This document shows, piece after piece, positions 36,899-46,839 of a stretch of DNA of 64,000 nt. Within the stretch, counting starts at the first letter, position 1. Every line of letters starts with the position of its first letter. The notes beneath the pieces were generated by a model, which was given only the letters and a program-made list of their open reading frames with translations, had not been told where the DNA came from and did not search any database. The position numbers and the translations under genes were made by a program. Origin of the DNA: PALSA-612 sp963765295 (lineage in GTDB: Bacteria; Actinomycetota; Thermoleophilia; Gaiellales; Gaiellaceae); assembly GCA_963765295.1 (NCBI GenBank), contig CAVXVO010000005.1:744001-808000 (forward strand). Direction: 5' to 3'.

Positions 36899-37023
36899 GC
36901 GTGCGTCAGTTTCGTTGCAAACAGGTCACCCATGCGTGCGGGTTTCATCGATACGATCGCCTCGGGGAGGAGGTCGGGGCTACCTGGTGCCGGGCCGAAG
37001 AGGACGTGTCCGGACGGGGCAGG

Positions 37024-37587
37024 TCAGTAGATCGTGGTCGCCAACCGACGCCGGTAGGTCGTCGCCAGCGGGTCGTCCTGGCCGAGCTCGGCGAAGATCG
37101 CCACCATCAGCTCGCGCACCCGGTCCCGGCGCTCCGGCTCCGCGGTCTGCGCCTCCTCGAGCAGTTGCCCGAGCGCGCGCTCGTAGTCGCGGGCCTCGAG
37201 GGCGGCCACGAGCTCGGGCTCGTCTCCTGATTCGCGCAGCTCCTCGAGCAGCCGCTCGCCGGCAGTCGGCCCGGTGAGCCCATCGAGGAAGGTCGCCACG
37301 CCCGGCGCGGACAGGGCGCCCACGAACTCGTTGACGACCTGGCCGTTCCGGAACGCCTTGACGGCGGGAATGCTCTGGATGCCGTAGTGCTTCGCGATCT
37401 CCGGGTTGGCGTCGACGTCGAGCTTCGCGAGCACGATCTGCCCCTCCCTGGCCGCGACCTCGCGCTCGAGCACGGGCGCCAGCGCCTTGCACGGCCCGCA
37501 CCATTCGGCCCAGAAGTCGACGACGACGGGCAGCTCGTGTGAGCGCTCGACGACGTCCGTGTAGAAGGTCGCGTCGGTGACGTCCAT
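37024..37587 (-). CDS. Thioredoxin-fold protein with helical C-terminal domain (CnoX/YbbN-like)
   Basis: 187 residues. Thioredoxin domain 1-105 with the active site WAEWCGPCKALAP and the cis-proline IQSIPAVKAF; then a TPR-like helical domain (EARDYERALGQLLEEAQTA). This two-domain form is that of the YbbN/CnoX chaperone-like thioredoxins, though both cysteines are kept here. Start ATG 37587; an alternative ATG lies upstream. It follows scpB by 32 bp. Confidence 0.9.
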   Translation of the reverse strand: MDVTDATFYTDVVERSHELPVVVDFWAEWCGPCKALAPVLEREVAAREGQIVLAKLDVDANPEIAKHYGIQSIPAVKAFRNGQVVNEFVGALSAPGVATFLDGLTGPTAGERLLEELRESGDEPELVAALEARDYERALGQLLEEAQTAEPERRDRVRELMVAIFAELGQDDPLATTYRRRLATTIY

Positions 37588-37619
37588 CGCCGCGTCCACG
37601 CTAGCGATCGAGCGCCGGG

Positions 37620-38226
37620 TTACGCGCCGCGTTGCGCGGCGACGGCCTCGAGCCGGCCGCGGATCGTCTCCGCGTCGTCCCCGAGGTCGTCGAGCCGCGG
37701 CAGGGCCGAGAGGCTCTCGAGACCGAAGACCCGCTCGAACAGCTCGGTCGTCCGGTAGCGGACGGCACCGCCGACGCCGGGCTCCCGGCCCGCCTCGGTG
37801 AGCAGTCCCCGCTCGACCAGCCCGGCCACGACCGTCTCGGCGGCGACGCCGCGCACGCGCGCGAGATCCGGACGCGAGACCGGGCCGAGGTACGCGGCAA
37901 CGGCCAACGTTTCGAGGGCGGCCTGGGACAGGGCGCGATCCACCGGCCGCTCGACGAGCCGCGAGCACGCCTCGGCTTGTTCGCGCGCCGCGCGGAACGC
38001 GTAGCCGCCCGCGACGTGCTCGAGCACGATGCCGCTCCGACCCTCGCTGAACCGCTCCGTCGAGGAGCTCGAGCGCCGCTTCGACGCGCCCCTCGTCGTC
38101 GTTCGCCGCCTCGGCCAGCTCGGACACGCTCAGAGGCGACGACGCGACCACGAGCAGCGCCTCGACCGTCCTCGCGAGCCCCTCCAGCGGGCTCGCCGTG
38201 ATCAGGCGGAACGGGCGGCTCTCCAT
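37620..38226 (-). CDS. scpB: Segregation and condensation protein ScpB, one frameshift
   Basis: About 202 residues with winged-helix repeats: LARTVEALLVVASSPLSVSE, ALETLAVAAYLGPVSRPDLA, RVRGVAAETVVAGLVERGLL. One base is extra or missing near 38050, where EALELL continues as ERFSEGRSGIVLEHV in the next frame. ScpB binds ScpA and SMC to compact and separate chromosomes. Its start overlaps the end of scpA by 25 bp. Confidence 0.9.
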
Positions 38227-38957
38227 GCAGTGCTCCTTTCGACGTCGGAACGCGAAACCCTGATCGGGGCGAACGGCGCAGCCTGCGCGAGCCGCACCTC
38301 TTCCCCCTTGCACAGCTCGAGGACGGCGAGGAACGCAGCCGCCTGCTCGAGCCGTGAAAGCCCCTCGACCTCCGCGTCGAGCATGAACCCCTGGCGGCGG
38401 CGAAGCACCGCGCGGAAGCGGTCGAGGAAGCGCTCGATCGGCGGGAAGCGGAGACCCATGTGCGAGAGCGAGACCTGGGCCGGCTCCTGCGCGAGTACAC
38501 GCATCGCGTCGGCCAGCTGTTCGGGCCGGCCGGGCGCGAGCCGCCGCTCGGGCCGCTCCTGGAGCGGTGCCGGGCCGAGGCGGAAGTAGCGGTCGGACTC
38601 GTGCTCGAGCCGCTCGGTGAGCCAGGTGGCGGCGACCTTGATGCGGCGATACTCCTCGAGGCGCCGCGCCAGCTCCTCGGCCGCCTCCTCCGGGTCGAGC
38701 TCGGAGAGGTCGACGTCCTCGTCCGGGAACAGATCGCGGGCCTTCAGCTCGAGCAGCGACGCGACGAGGACGAGGAACTCGCCGCAGCCCTCGAGATCGA
38801 GCCGCTCCCGTGCCGCCAGCCGCTCGACGTAGGCGAGGACGATCTCGGCCACGTCGACCTCGCCGAGCGCGAGCTCCTCCCGCAGGACGAGCGTCAGCAG
38901 CAGGTCGAACGGGCCTTCGAACGTGTCCAGGTCGAGGTCGAGCTCCGGTGCGCGCAC
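38202..38957 (-). CDS. scpA: Segregation and condensation protein ScpA
   Basis: 251 residues. Kleisin N-terminal domain FEGPFDLLLTLVLREELAL and ARERLDLEGCGEFLVLVASL; C-terminal winged helix with LEQAAAFLAVLELCKGEEV. It bridges the heads of the SMC dimer. It follows lgt by 9 bp. Confidence 0.95.
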   Translation of the reverse strand: MRAPELDLDLDTFEGPFDLLLTLVLREELALGEVDVAEIVLAYVERLAARERLDLEGCGEFLVLVASLLELKARDLFPDEDVDLSELDPEEAAEELARRLEEYRRIKVAATWLTERLEHESDRYFRLGPAPLQERPERRLAPGRPEQLADAMRVLAQEPAQVSLSHMGLRFPPIERFLDRFRAVLRRRQGFMLDAEVEGLSRLEQAAAFLAVLELCKGEEVRLAQAAPFAPIRVSRSDVERSTAWRAARSA

Positions 38958-38966
38958 CGGCCTAAC

Positions 38967-39842
38967 CTAGCGTCGCGGGCGGACGCGCTTCCCCGGCACG
39001 GCCATCGACGGGCCGCCCTGTTGTCGCGGCGCACCTGCGGCCGGCTCCGGCCCGGACGGGCGGTAGAACTGAAGCCAGACGAACGCGGCCGCCGATGCGA
39101 GGAAGACGAGCAGCGAGACCCAGAAGTTGATCCGCTCGCCGAGGAAGTGGTGCGACGGGTCGACGCGCATGAGCTCCTCGAACGTGCGGCCGAACGTGTA
39201 CCAGGCGACGTAGAGCGAGAACAGGGCGGGCGGCCGGATCCGGAAGCGGCGGTCGACGAGGAGCAGCATGGCCACGCCGGTCAGGTTCCACAGCGACTCG
39301 TACAGGAAGGTCGGGTGGAACGTCGGCTGGGTCAGGTACCGATCCGGCCGGTGGTTCGGGTCGATCTCGAGCCCCCAGGGCAGGCTGGTCGGGCCTCCGA
39401 AGAGCTCCTGGTTCCAGTAGTTGCCCCAGCGGCCGATCGCCTGCGCGAGCAGGAGGCCCGGCGCGACGCAGTCCATCATCAGCGTCACGCTCGCGCCGGC
39501 TCGGCGAACGACGATCGCGCCCGCGAGCACACCGAACGTGATCCCGCCCCAGATGCCGAGCCCGCCTTGCCACACGGCGAACGGCCCCCACCACGTGTGC
39601 GGCACCTCGTCCCAGCTCGTAACGTCGTGGTAGAGCCGAGCGCCGACGATGCCCGCGGCGACGCCCCAGACCGCCGCCTGGAAGACGAGATCCCAGTCGC
39701 CGCCGCGCCGCGTCCAGCGGTAGCCCGTGAGCGCGACTGCCGCCAGGATCCCCAGGAGCAGCATCACGCCGTACATGTGGATCGTCAGCGGCCCCAGATG
39801 GATGTTGCCGCCGGCCGGCGATGGGATCGAGGCGATGAACAT
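38967..39842 (-). CDS. lgt: Prolipoprotein diacylglyceryl transferase
   Basis: 291 residues, seven membrane helices. Signature GRWGNYWNQELFGGPTSLPW with the essential histidine region YGVMLLLGILAA earlier; C-terminal Arg/Pro-rich cytoplasmic tail. It attaches diacylglycerol to the lipobox cysteine of exported proteins. Confidence 0.96.
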   Translation of the reverse strand: MFIASIPSPAGGNIHLGPLTIHMYGVMLLLGILAAVALTGYRWTRRGGDWDLVFQAAVWGVAAGIVGARLYHDVTSWDEVPHTWWGPFAVWQGGLGIWGGITFGVLAGAIVVRRAGASVTLMMDCVAPGLLLAQAIGRWGNYWNQELFGGPTSLPWGLEIDPNHRPDRYLTQPTFHPTFLYESLWNLTGVAMLLLVDRRFRIRPPALFSLYVAWYTFGRTFEELMRVDPSHHFLGERINFWVSLLVFLASAAAFVWLQFYRPSGPEPAAGAPRQQGGPSMAVPGKRVRPRR

Positions 39843-39881
39843 GGGGCACGTGATTGTGCCCGCCCCGCGCTGCCGAAGCCG

Positions 39882-40106
39882 TTAGAGGAGGATTTGCATC
39901 GCGACGTCCTGGGGACAGCCGCGATCGAGCAGCTCGACGGCGAAGTGGAGGTCGACGCCGGACGAGGCGGCGAGCACCGCAGCCGCGCTCAATTCGTAGC
40001 CGGCCCGCTCGAGCTCCTCGGCCCGCCAGCGCGACACGCGCTCGGCCTCCGTCTCGATCTGCTCTTGAACTTCCGTGGCGGACACTCCAACCTCCAGTCT
40101 TGACAC
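39882..40106 (-). CDS. Conserved-looking 74-residue protein of unknown function
   Basis: 74 residues, helical: EVQEQIETEAERVSRWRAEE then ERAGYELSAAAVLAASSGVD and a hydrophobic end LDRGCPQDVAMQILL. No signal peptide. 39 bp before lgt on the same strand. The second half resembles short UBA-like helical folds, a weak impression only. Confidence 0.6.
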   Translation of the reverse strand: MSRLEVGVSATEVQEQIETEAERVSRWRAEELERAGYELSAAAVLAASSGVDLHFAVELLDRGCPQDVAMQILL

Positions 40107-40174
40107 CCTGAGATTCGTCCGGCGACCCTCATTGGATGTCCCCCGAACGAGGGATCGGCGTGCTTAAGCGACGC

Positions 40175-40650
40175 TTAACCCGTGCCGACAGAGCGCGCGA
40201 TCTCGAGTGCCTGCGCCTTGGCCAGCCGACCCTCGAGGCGCATGGTGACGCCGTTCGTGCTCCCAGAGTAGCGCGCTCCCGGACAGTCGCGGCTGGCCGA
40301 AGAGGTCGTCGATCACGTGCGCGTCCGGGAGCCAGACGCCCGGATTGCCGCCGACGACGACGCGTTCGACGCCCTCGTCCCGCGCGGGTGACCGGCGGCA
40401 GCTTCTCGACGCGGACGATCGTGACGCCCTCGAGACCGAGGAAGCGCAGGATGGCGGCGCGCGCGGGCGGCACCGCGAACGCGATGGCGATCGCCGCGGC
40501 GAACACAGCGACGGCTACGACGACGACGCGGAGCCGTCGGGTCGGGCGCCGAACGCCGAGACGCGCCTGGACGGCCGGCCAGAGGTCCCGCTCGGCCGGG
40601 AGTTCCACGTGCGCCGCGAGGGCGCTCAGCTCGCGCTCGAGCTCAGGCAT
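40175..40650 (-). CDS. Membrane anti-sigma-like protein, two frameshifts
   Basis: Opens with a cytosolic helical segment (LERELSALAAHVELPAERDL), then a membrane helix (VVVVAVAVFAAAIAIAFAV) and an external part. Breaks near 40385 and 40250 connect VTRAG to DEGVERVVVGGNPGVWLPD and on to a C-terminal GVTMRLEGRLAKAQALEIAR, reminiscent of DUF4367-type tails. It overlaps the end of an ECF sigma gene, so a role as its anti-sigma is the simplest reading. Confidence 0.6.
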
Positions 40651-41205
40651 CGTCCCCCTCCCGGAGCTCGTCCCCGCAGGCGCTCGAGCGCGCGGGCGAG
40701 CCTGGACTTGACGGTGCCGCGGCGCACGCCGAGCGCGGCCGCGGTCTCCTCCTCCGAGAGCTCGAGCAGGTAGCGGCAGGCGAGCACGAGGCGGTGGTCG
40801 TCACCCAGGCGGTCGAGCGCGGCGAGGAGCTCGGCCCGCCGCTCCGCCGAGACGAGCGCCGCCTCGGGGGACGGGGCCGCGTCCCCCCGGGGCCGCGCCC
40901 GCCGCGCGGAGCACGAGCGCCTGTCGCCTGCCGGCGGCTCGGCGACGGTTCCGCGCCTCGTTGGCGACGATCCGGAGCAGCCAGGGCCGGAACGGCGCGC
41001 CGCGGCGGAAGCGGCCGAGTGCCCGGTGCGCCTTGACGAAGGCGTCCTGCGCCGCCTCTTGGGCGTCGGTCTCGTCGCCGGCGACGAGGTAGGCGGTCCT
41101 GAGCGCGATCCTCGGGTGTTGTCGCACGAGCTCCTCGTACGCGGCGGCGTCGCCGCGTTTTGCGCGGGCAACGAGCTCCTCCTCGGCAAGTGGCCGGCCC
41201 ACCAC
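40643..41205 (-). CDS. ECF sigma factor, two frameshifts
   Basis: Region 2: AAAYEELVRQHPRIALRTAY, DAQEAAQDAFVKAHRALGRF. Region 4 in another frame: LDRLGDDHRLVLACRYLLEL then SEEETAAALGVRRGTVKSRL. Last residues GDELREGDDA in the third frame, overlapping the next gene's start. One-base breaks near 40890 and 40675. Restored length about 187. Start GTG 41205. Confidence 0.82.
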
Positions 41206-41226
41206 CGCCGCTAGTACACCGGAAGC

Positions 41227-41232
41227 TAGGCT
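41227..41232 (+). promoter_or_regulatory. -10 box of VOC gene
   Basis: TAGGCT, 8 bp before the ATG, in a 35-bp gap divergent from the sigma gene. Confidence 0.5.
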
Positions 41233-41240
41233 CCCGTTCC

Positions 41241-41672
41241 ATGCCGCGCCCGGTGGGGATCAACCACGTCGCGGTCGAGGTCGCCTCGATCGACGACGCG
41301 CTGCGGTTCTTCGAGCAGGTCTTCGGCGAGGTTCGCCTGCGTGGCCGCAGCGGCTCGATGGCGTTCGTCGACCTCGGCGATCAGTTCATCGCGCTCTCGT
41401 CAGGGCGTGAGCAGCCGACGGACGCAGAGCGGCACATCGGACTCGTCGTCGACGGCCGAGAGGAGACGCTGGCGCGCGCGCAGGCTGCCGGTGCGCGGAT
41501 GCTCGCGGACAACGACTTCCTCGATCCGTCCGGGAACCACTGGCAGATCGTCGACTACCGCGACGTGCAGTTCACGAAGACGCCGCGCATCCTCGCGGGG
41601 ATGGGCCTGGCCGATCTCGACAAGTCCGAGCGGGCGCTCGACGAGCTGCGCGCGAAGGGCCTCGCGGACTAG
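41241..41672 (+). CDS. VOC (glyoxalase/dioxygenase) superfamily protein
   Basis: 143 residues. Two beta-alpha-beta modules: GINHVAVEVASIDDALRFFE and HIGLVVDGREETLARAQAAG; FLDPSGNHWQIVDYRDVQF is the usual VOC ending. Possible metal ligands are His in the first module and Glu/Asp late. Substrate unknown; members isomerise, cleave or bind small molecules. Confidence 0.88.
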   Translation: MPRPVGINHVAVEVASIDDALRFFEQVFGEVRLRGRSGSMAFVDLGDQFIALSSGREQPTDAERHIGLVVDGREETLARAQAAGARMLADNDFLDPSGNHWQIVDYRDVQFTKTPRILAGMGLADLDKSERALDELRAKGLAD

Positions 41673-41681
41673 GCTTCCGCC

Positions 41682-41843
41682 GTGTCGATTCGCGACCTGC
41701 TAAGCAAGTGGTCACGGTTCCGCGACCAGGAGACGGTCGAGTTCGCCGAGCAGGGCATCGCGCCCGAGGACGAGGTGGAGGCGACGGAGGAGCGCGTCGC
41801 CGAGCACCGCCACCACGACGAGCAGGCCGCCCCCGAGGAGTGA
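41682..41843 (+). CDS. 53-residue acidic protein
   Basis: GTG start 9 bp after the VOC stop, giving VSIRDLLSKWSRFRDQETVE followed by about 20 Glu/Asp/His-rich residues and PEE. Same-strand spacing (9 bp before, 8 bp after) fits a VOC-orf-MFS operon. Function unknown. Confidence 0.6.
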   Translation: MSIRDLLSKWSRFRDQETVEFAEQGIAPEDEVEATEERVAEHRHHDEQAAPEE

Positions 41844-41851
41844 CGCCCGCC

Positions 41852-43383
41852 GTGTCGAGCATCGACAGCGGCAGGCCGAGGAATCTGATTCTGGCGGCGA
41901 TGATCTTCGCCGTCTCGATGACGTTCATCGACAGACGATCGTCTCGATCGCCGCACCCAGGATCCAGCAGGAACTCGGTCTCACGAGCACCGGGGTGCAG
42001 TGGGCGGTCAACGCCTATCTGCTGACACTCGCCGCGTTCTTCGCTCTGGGCGGCCGGCTGGCGGACACGATCGGTCACCGGAAGATGGTGACGCTGGGTG
42101 TGATCGTGTTCGCGGGCGCGTCGGCGCTATGCGGGCTGACGCCGAACGGAAGCTTTGCGGAGGCATGGCTCGTGACGTTCCGAGCGGTGCAGGGCGTCGG
42201 CGGCGCGATCATGTTTCCCGCGGCGCTGGCGATCGTGGTGCAGACATTTCCCCTGCACCAACGCGGGAAGGCGCTGGCGCTCTTCTTCGGGATCGCAGGC
42301 GGTCTCACCGCCGTCGGTCCGACCCTCGGCGGCTTTCTCACCCAGTGGACGTGGCGCGCCATCTTCTGGGTCAACATCCCCGTAGCCGCGATCGCGTTGA
42401 TCCTGGTCGCCGTCTCGAAGCCCGAGACGGACCACCGGCCCGCGCGAATGGACTATCGCGGGGTGGCGCTGATCGCCTCCGGCGTGGCGTTGAGCATCGT
42501 CGGGTTCCAGCAAGCGGGGACCTGGGGCTGGAGCGATCCGCGCACCGTCGCGTGCGTTGCCGTCGGCGCGGCGCTGCTGGGAGTGTTCGCGATCGTCGAG
42601 CTGAGGACGCAGTCGCCGCTGATCGACATGAGCATCTTCCGCATCCGGCCGTTCTTCGTCGAGAACCTCGTCCTCGGCATCTCGATGCTGACGTTCATCC
42701 CCGTGTTCTTCTTCTCGAGCGAGTACGCCCAGATCTCGCTCGGGAAGTCCGCGTCGGCCGCCAGCCTCGTGCTTCTCTACTTCTTTCTCGACTTCGTCGT
42801 GGCGGCGCAGTTCGGCGGCCGCATGCTCGACCGGATCGGAGCGAAACGTCCCGTCGTGATCGGGTGCGCGCTCGCCGCTGCCGGATACTGGCTCTGGGCC
42901 CGGAAGGTCACCGGCCTCGACCTGGGCTCACAGGTCGGCTACCTCGTCCTCGCCGGCGCCGGGATGGGCCTGATGCTCGGGCCCGCGAGCACCGACGCCG
43001 TCAACCGTGCCTCCAGGCTCTCCTACGGCGAGGCCACGGGCATCACGCAGACGGTCAGAAACTACGCCGCCAGCCTCGGGCTGGCGATCCTCGGCAGCCT
43101 GCTCGTATCGGAGCTGGACTCGCGCGCGACCACGTCGCTGGTGGCGCAGGGGCTCCCGAGGGCGAAGGCTGCCGCCGAGGCGTCCAGGATCTCCCAGTCC
43201 CAGGGCGGAACCCGCGCGATCCCTCATTTCATCCGGCTCGACTTCGCCTACGCCACCCGCTCCGTCCTCTATGTCATGGCGGGGATCATGGCCGCGGCGG
43301 CGATCGTTGCGTTCCTCGGACTGCGACGAGGCGTGCAGGCAGAGCAGGAGCTGCCGGCCACGGAGGACACGGCACCGGCCTGA
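41852..43383 (+). CDS. MFS drug-efflux transporter, DHA2 type, one frameshift
   Basis: From GTG 41852 to 41932 the frame reads ILAAMIFAVSMTFID; one base is lost there and the protein continues QTIVSIAAPRIQQELGLTST in the next frame. Motif A GGRLADTIGHRKMVTLG; motif C GIAGGLTAVGPTLGGFL. About 510 residues, 14 helices. Without the correction the protein would start at 41995 and lose its first helix. Confidence 0.9.
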
Positions 43384-43393
43384 ACGGCCGGGC

Positions 43394-46300
43394 CTACGAG
43401 ACTGCTGCTTCGCCGAGCAGCGCCTTGACCTCGGCGTAGAAGTCGGGCACCGGCGCGACGCGGTAGCCAGGCCCGAGTTCGAGTGTCTTCAGCCCTTCCG
43501 ACGTCTCGAGCGAAAGGACGACCTTGGCCTCGCCGGGGAAGTCCTTCACGACGTGCGAGAGGTCGCGGACGATCCCGGCCGGCGCGTGACGGGCGTCGAC
43601 CTTGAGCCGCACCTCCTCGGCCGGGCGTGTGGGCTCGAACTCGCCGACCTCGATCGCGATCAGCTTCGTCTCCCCCTCCTGCTTGTGGTCGACACGTCCT
43701 TTGACGACGAGGATGCGATCGACTTCGAGCAGCTCCCGCGAGGCCGCGTAGACAGAGTTGAAGACGACGACCTCGGCGCCCCCGGTGAGGTCGTCCAGGC
43801 GGGCGAACACCATCGGGTCGCCCTTCTTCGTCGTCAGCTGCTTGATCGTCGAGACGATGCCGCCGATCGTCACCACCTCGCCGTCGCGGCGCCGCTCGAG
43901 CTCGGCGAGTGGGAGATCGACGCGCCGGCGGAGCTGGTCGCGGACGCGGTCGAGCGGGTGCTCGGAGACGTAGAGGCCGAGCGTCTCCTTCTCGAGCCGG
44001 AGCAGCTCGCCCTTGTCGTACTCGTCTGCCGCGATCGCCGGATGGTGCCGCTCGCGTGGCGCATCCGGCTCGTCGGGGCTGTCGAAGATCGACGCCTGCC
44101 CCGCGAGGCGATCGGCCTGCTGGCGCCCGCCCCACGAGAGCGCGTGCTCCAGCACGTCGAGCATGCCGAGGCGCGGCGACCCGGAGGAGTCGAGCGCACC
44201 GCACTTCACGAGCGACTCGAGCGCGCGCTTGTTGACGACCTGCGGGTCGACCCGGTCCGTGAAGTCCCAGATCGACGTGAACGCGCCGCCCTCCTCGCGC
44301 GCGCCGACGATCGCACGGCAGGCCGACTCCCCGACGTTTTTGACAGCGTTCAGGCCGAAGCGGATCTTCGTCCCGACGACGGCGAAATCGACCTGCGACT
44401 CGTTCACGTCCGGCGGCAGCACCTCGAGGCCCATCTCGTGGCACGCGTTGACGTAGAAGGGCACGCGGTCCTTCGTGTTCATGACCGACGAGATCAGCGC
44501 AGCCATGTACTGCGCCGGGTAGTGCGCCTTCAGGTAGGCCGTCCGGTAGGCGATCAGCGCGTAGCAGGCCGAGTGCGCCTTGTTGAAGGAGTAGTCCTTC
44601 GACTGCTGCATGTCGCTCCAGAGCTGCTGCGTGACGCTCTCGCTCGTCCCCGACGCAGCGCAGCCTTCGCGGAACTTTCCCTCCAGCGACGCCATCAGCT
44701 CGTGCACCTTCTTCCCGATCGCGTAGCGCAGGGTCTCTGCCTCGGCAGGCGTGAAGCCTGCGATCTGCTTGGCGATCTGCATGTACTGCTCCTGGTAGAC
44801 GCAGATCCCGTAGGTGAGCCGGGTGATCTCCTCGAGCCGTGGGTCGATGTAGCTCACCTGCTCCTGACCGTTCTTACGGCGCGCGTAGACGGGGATGTAC
44901 GCCATCGGTCCGGGCCGGTAGAGGGCGCTGAGCGCGATCAGGTCCTCGAACTCGGTCGGCTTCACCTGCCGCAGCGCCTCGCGCATGCCCGAGGACTCGA
45001 ACTGGAACACGCCGACAGCGTCGCCGCGCCGCAGCATCTCGTAGGTCTTCGAATCGTCGAGGGGGATCGCCTGCAGATCGAGGTCGCCGACGAGCTCGAC
45101 CGCCTTGTCGATCACGTCCAGGTTGCGGAGGCCGAGGAAGTCGATCTTCAGGAGGCCGAGCGCGACCACGTCGTGCATCCCGAGCTGCGTGACGACCTCC
45201 TGGTCGGACCCCTTCTGCTGCAGCGGGACGACGTCGGTCAGCGGCCGGTCGGAGATCACGACACCGGCCGCGTGGATCGAGTCGGCGCGGACGAGCCCTT
45301 CGAGCGGCGTCGCCAGGTCGACGATCTCGCGGACGACCGGATCGGCGTCGTAGGCGGCGCGGAGCTCCTGGCCCGGCTTCAGGCTCTCCTCCAGGTAGAC
45401 CTTCGGGCCTTCGGGGATCAGCTTCGCGATCCGGTCGACCGTGCCGTAGGGGATCTCGAGCACCCGGCCTGCGTCCCGGACGGCGGCACGGGCCATCATC
45501 GTCGAGAAGGTGATGATCTGCGCAACGCGGTCGCGGCCGTACTTGTCGGCGACGTAGTTGATCACCCGGTCGCGGCCGGCCACGGCGAAGTCGATGTCCA
45601 TGTCCGGCAGGTCCTTGCGGGCCGGGTTGAGGAACCGCTCGAACAGGAGCCCGTAGCGCATCGGATCGACGTCCGTGATCTGCAGGCAGTAGGCGGCGAG
45701 GCTGCCCGCCGCCGAGCCGCGGCCCGGCCCGACCGAGATCCCGTTCCGCTTCGCGTAGCGCACGAAGTCGGAGACGATCAGGAAGTAGTCGGCGAACCCC
45801 ATCTCGCGCACCGTCTTCAACTCGAACTGGAGGCGATCGCGGAGCTCGGGCGTTTCCTGCCCGTAGCGTTCGACGAGCCCCGCCTCGCACAGCTCGGTCA
45901 GCTCGTCGAACGCGTCGCGACCGTCGGGGAGCGGGAATTTCGGCAGCAGGATCTGGCCGAGCGCGATCTCGATCGAGCAGCGCTCCGCGATCTCGAGCGT
46001 GCGGGCGAGCGCCTCCGGGTAGTCCGGGAAGTCGAGGGCCATCTCCTCGGGGGTCTTGAAGTAGAACTGGTCGGTGTCGAACTTCCAGTGGTTCGGGTTC
46101 TTGAGCGAGTCCCCGGACTGGATGCAGAGCAGCGCCTCGTGGGCACGCGCGTCCTCGTGCCGAAGGTAGTGGACGTCGCCGGTCGCGACGAGCGGCAGCC
46201 CGGTGTCGGCGGCGAGCTTCGCAAGCAGCGGGTTGATGCGCGCCTGCTGGTCGAGCCCCGCGTTCTGGATCTCGACGTAGGTCGAGTCGCGGCCGAAGGT

Positions 46301-46792
46301 CTGGACGAGCCGGTCGAGGTCGGCGGCCGCGTCGGCGGGCCGGTTCTCCTCGAGCGCGCGCGAGACGCGACCCGACAGGCACCCGGAGAGACAGACGAGT
46401 CCCTGCGCGTGCCGTTCGAGCAGCTCCCAGTCGACGCGCGGCTTGTAGTAGTAGCCCTCGAGGTAGCCGAGCGACGACAGCTTGATCAGGTTGGCGTAGC
46501 CCTCGTTCGTCTCCGCCAGCAGCGTGAGGTGTGCGTACCCCTTGGCCTGTGTGTGGCGGTCGTCGGCGAGATAGACCTCGCAGCCGACGATCGGCTTCAC
46601 GCCGTGGGCGCGGGCTTCGCGGTAGAGCTCGACCGCCCCCGCGAGCGATCCGTGGTCCGTGAGCGCCACGGCGGGCATCTCGAGCTCGGCCGCCCGCGCG
46701 GCGAGCTCGGGGATGCGGCAGGCGCCGTCGAGGATCGAGTACTCGGAGTGAACGTGGAGATGGACGTACGGCGCGGTCACGGGGAGGGTCAT
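43394..46792 (-). CDS. dnaE: DNA polymerase III alpha subunit DnaE
   Basis: 1132 residues. PHP domain (HLHVHSEYSILDGACRIPEL), polymerase core with GPGRGSAAGSLAAYCL and the catalytic PDMDIDF aspartates, CVYQEQYMQIAKQIAGF, helix-hairpin-helix NAVKNVGESACRAIVGA, and an OB fold VVTIGGIVSTIKQLTTKKGD. It is the replicative polymerase. ATG 46792 is chosen; ATG 46804 adds four residues. No frameshift in 3.4 kb. Confidence 0.97.
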   Translation of the reverse strand: MTLPVTAPYVHLHVHSEYSILDGACRIPELAARAAELEMPAVALTDHGSLAGAVELYREARAHGVKPIVGCEVYLADDRHTQAKGYAHLTLLAETNEGYANLIKLSSLGYLEGYYYKPRVDWELLERHAQGLVCLSGCLSGRVSRALEENRPADAAADLDRLVQTFGRDSTYVEIQNAGLDQQARINPLLAKLAADTGLPLVATGDVHYLRHEDARAHEALLCIQSGDSLKNPNHWKFDTDQFYFKTPEEMALDFPDYPEALARTLEIAERCSIEIALGQILLPKFPLPDGRDAFDELTELCEAGLVERYGQETPELRDRLQFELKTVREMGFADYFLIVSDFVRYAKRNGISVGPGRGSAAGSLAAYCLQITDVDPMRYGLLFERFLNPARKDLPDMDIDFAVAGRDRVINYVADKYGRDRVAQIITFSTMMARAAVRDAGRVLEIPYGTVDRIAKLIPEGPKVYLEESLKPGQELRAAYDADPVVREIVDLATPLEGLVRADSIHAAGVVISDRPLTDVVPLQQKGSDQEVVTQLGMHDVVALGLLKIDFLGLRNLDVIDKAVELVGDLDLQAIPLDDSKTYEMLRRGDAVGVFQFESSGMREALRQVKPTEFEDLIALSALYRPGPMAYIPVYARRKNGQEQVSYIDPRLEEITRLTYGICVYQEQYMQIAKQIAGFTPAEAETLRYAIGKKVHELMASLEGKFREGCAASGTSESVTQQLWSDMQQSKDYSFNKAHSACYALIAYRTAYLKAHYPAQYMAALISSVMNTKDRVPFYVNACHEMGLEVLPPDVNESQVDFAVVGTKIRFGLNAVKNVGESACRAIVGAREEGGAFTSIWDFTDRVDPQVVNKRALESLVKCGALDSSGSPRLGMLDVLEHALSWGGRQQADRLAGQASIFDSPDEPDAPRERHHPAIAADEYDKGELLRLEKETLGLYVSEHPLDRVRDQLRRRVDLPLAELERRRDGEVVTIGGIVSTIKQLTTKKGDPMVFARLDDLTGGAEVVVFNSVYAASRELLEVDRILVVKGRVDHKQEGETKLIAIEVGEFEPTRPAEEVRLKVDARHAPAGIVRDLSHVVKDFPGEAKVVLSLETSEGLKTLELGPGYRVAPVPDFYAEVKALLGEAAVS

Positions 46793-46839
46793 TCTCGCAC
46801 CCATGGAAGACAGCCCGGCTCCGGGGGCCCGGACTCCGG

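Noticed and set aside
36880..36960. A 19-codon ORF (MKPARMGDLFATKLTHACV) ending inside the start of the pseudouridine synthase gene.
   Set aside because: No cognate-codon logic, no clear promoter or ribosome site; it may be chance.
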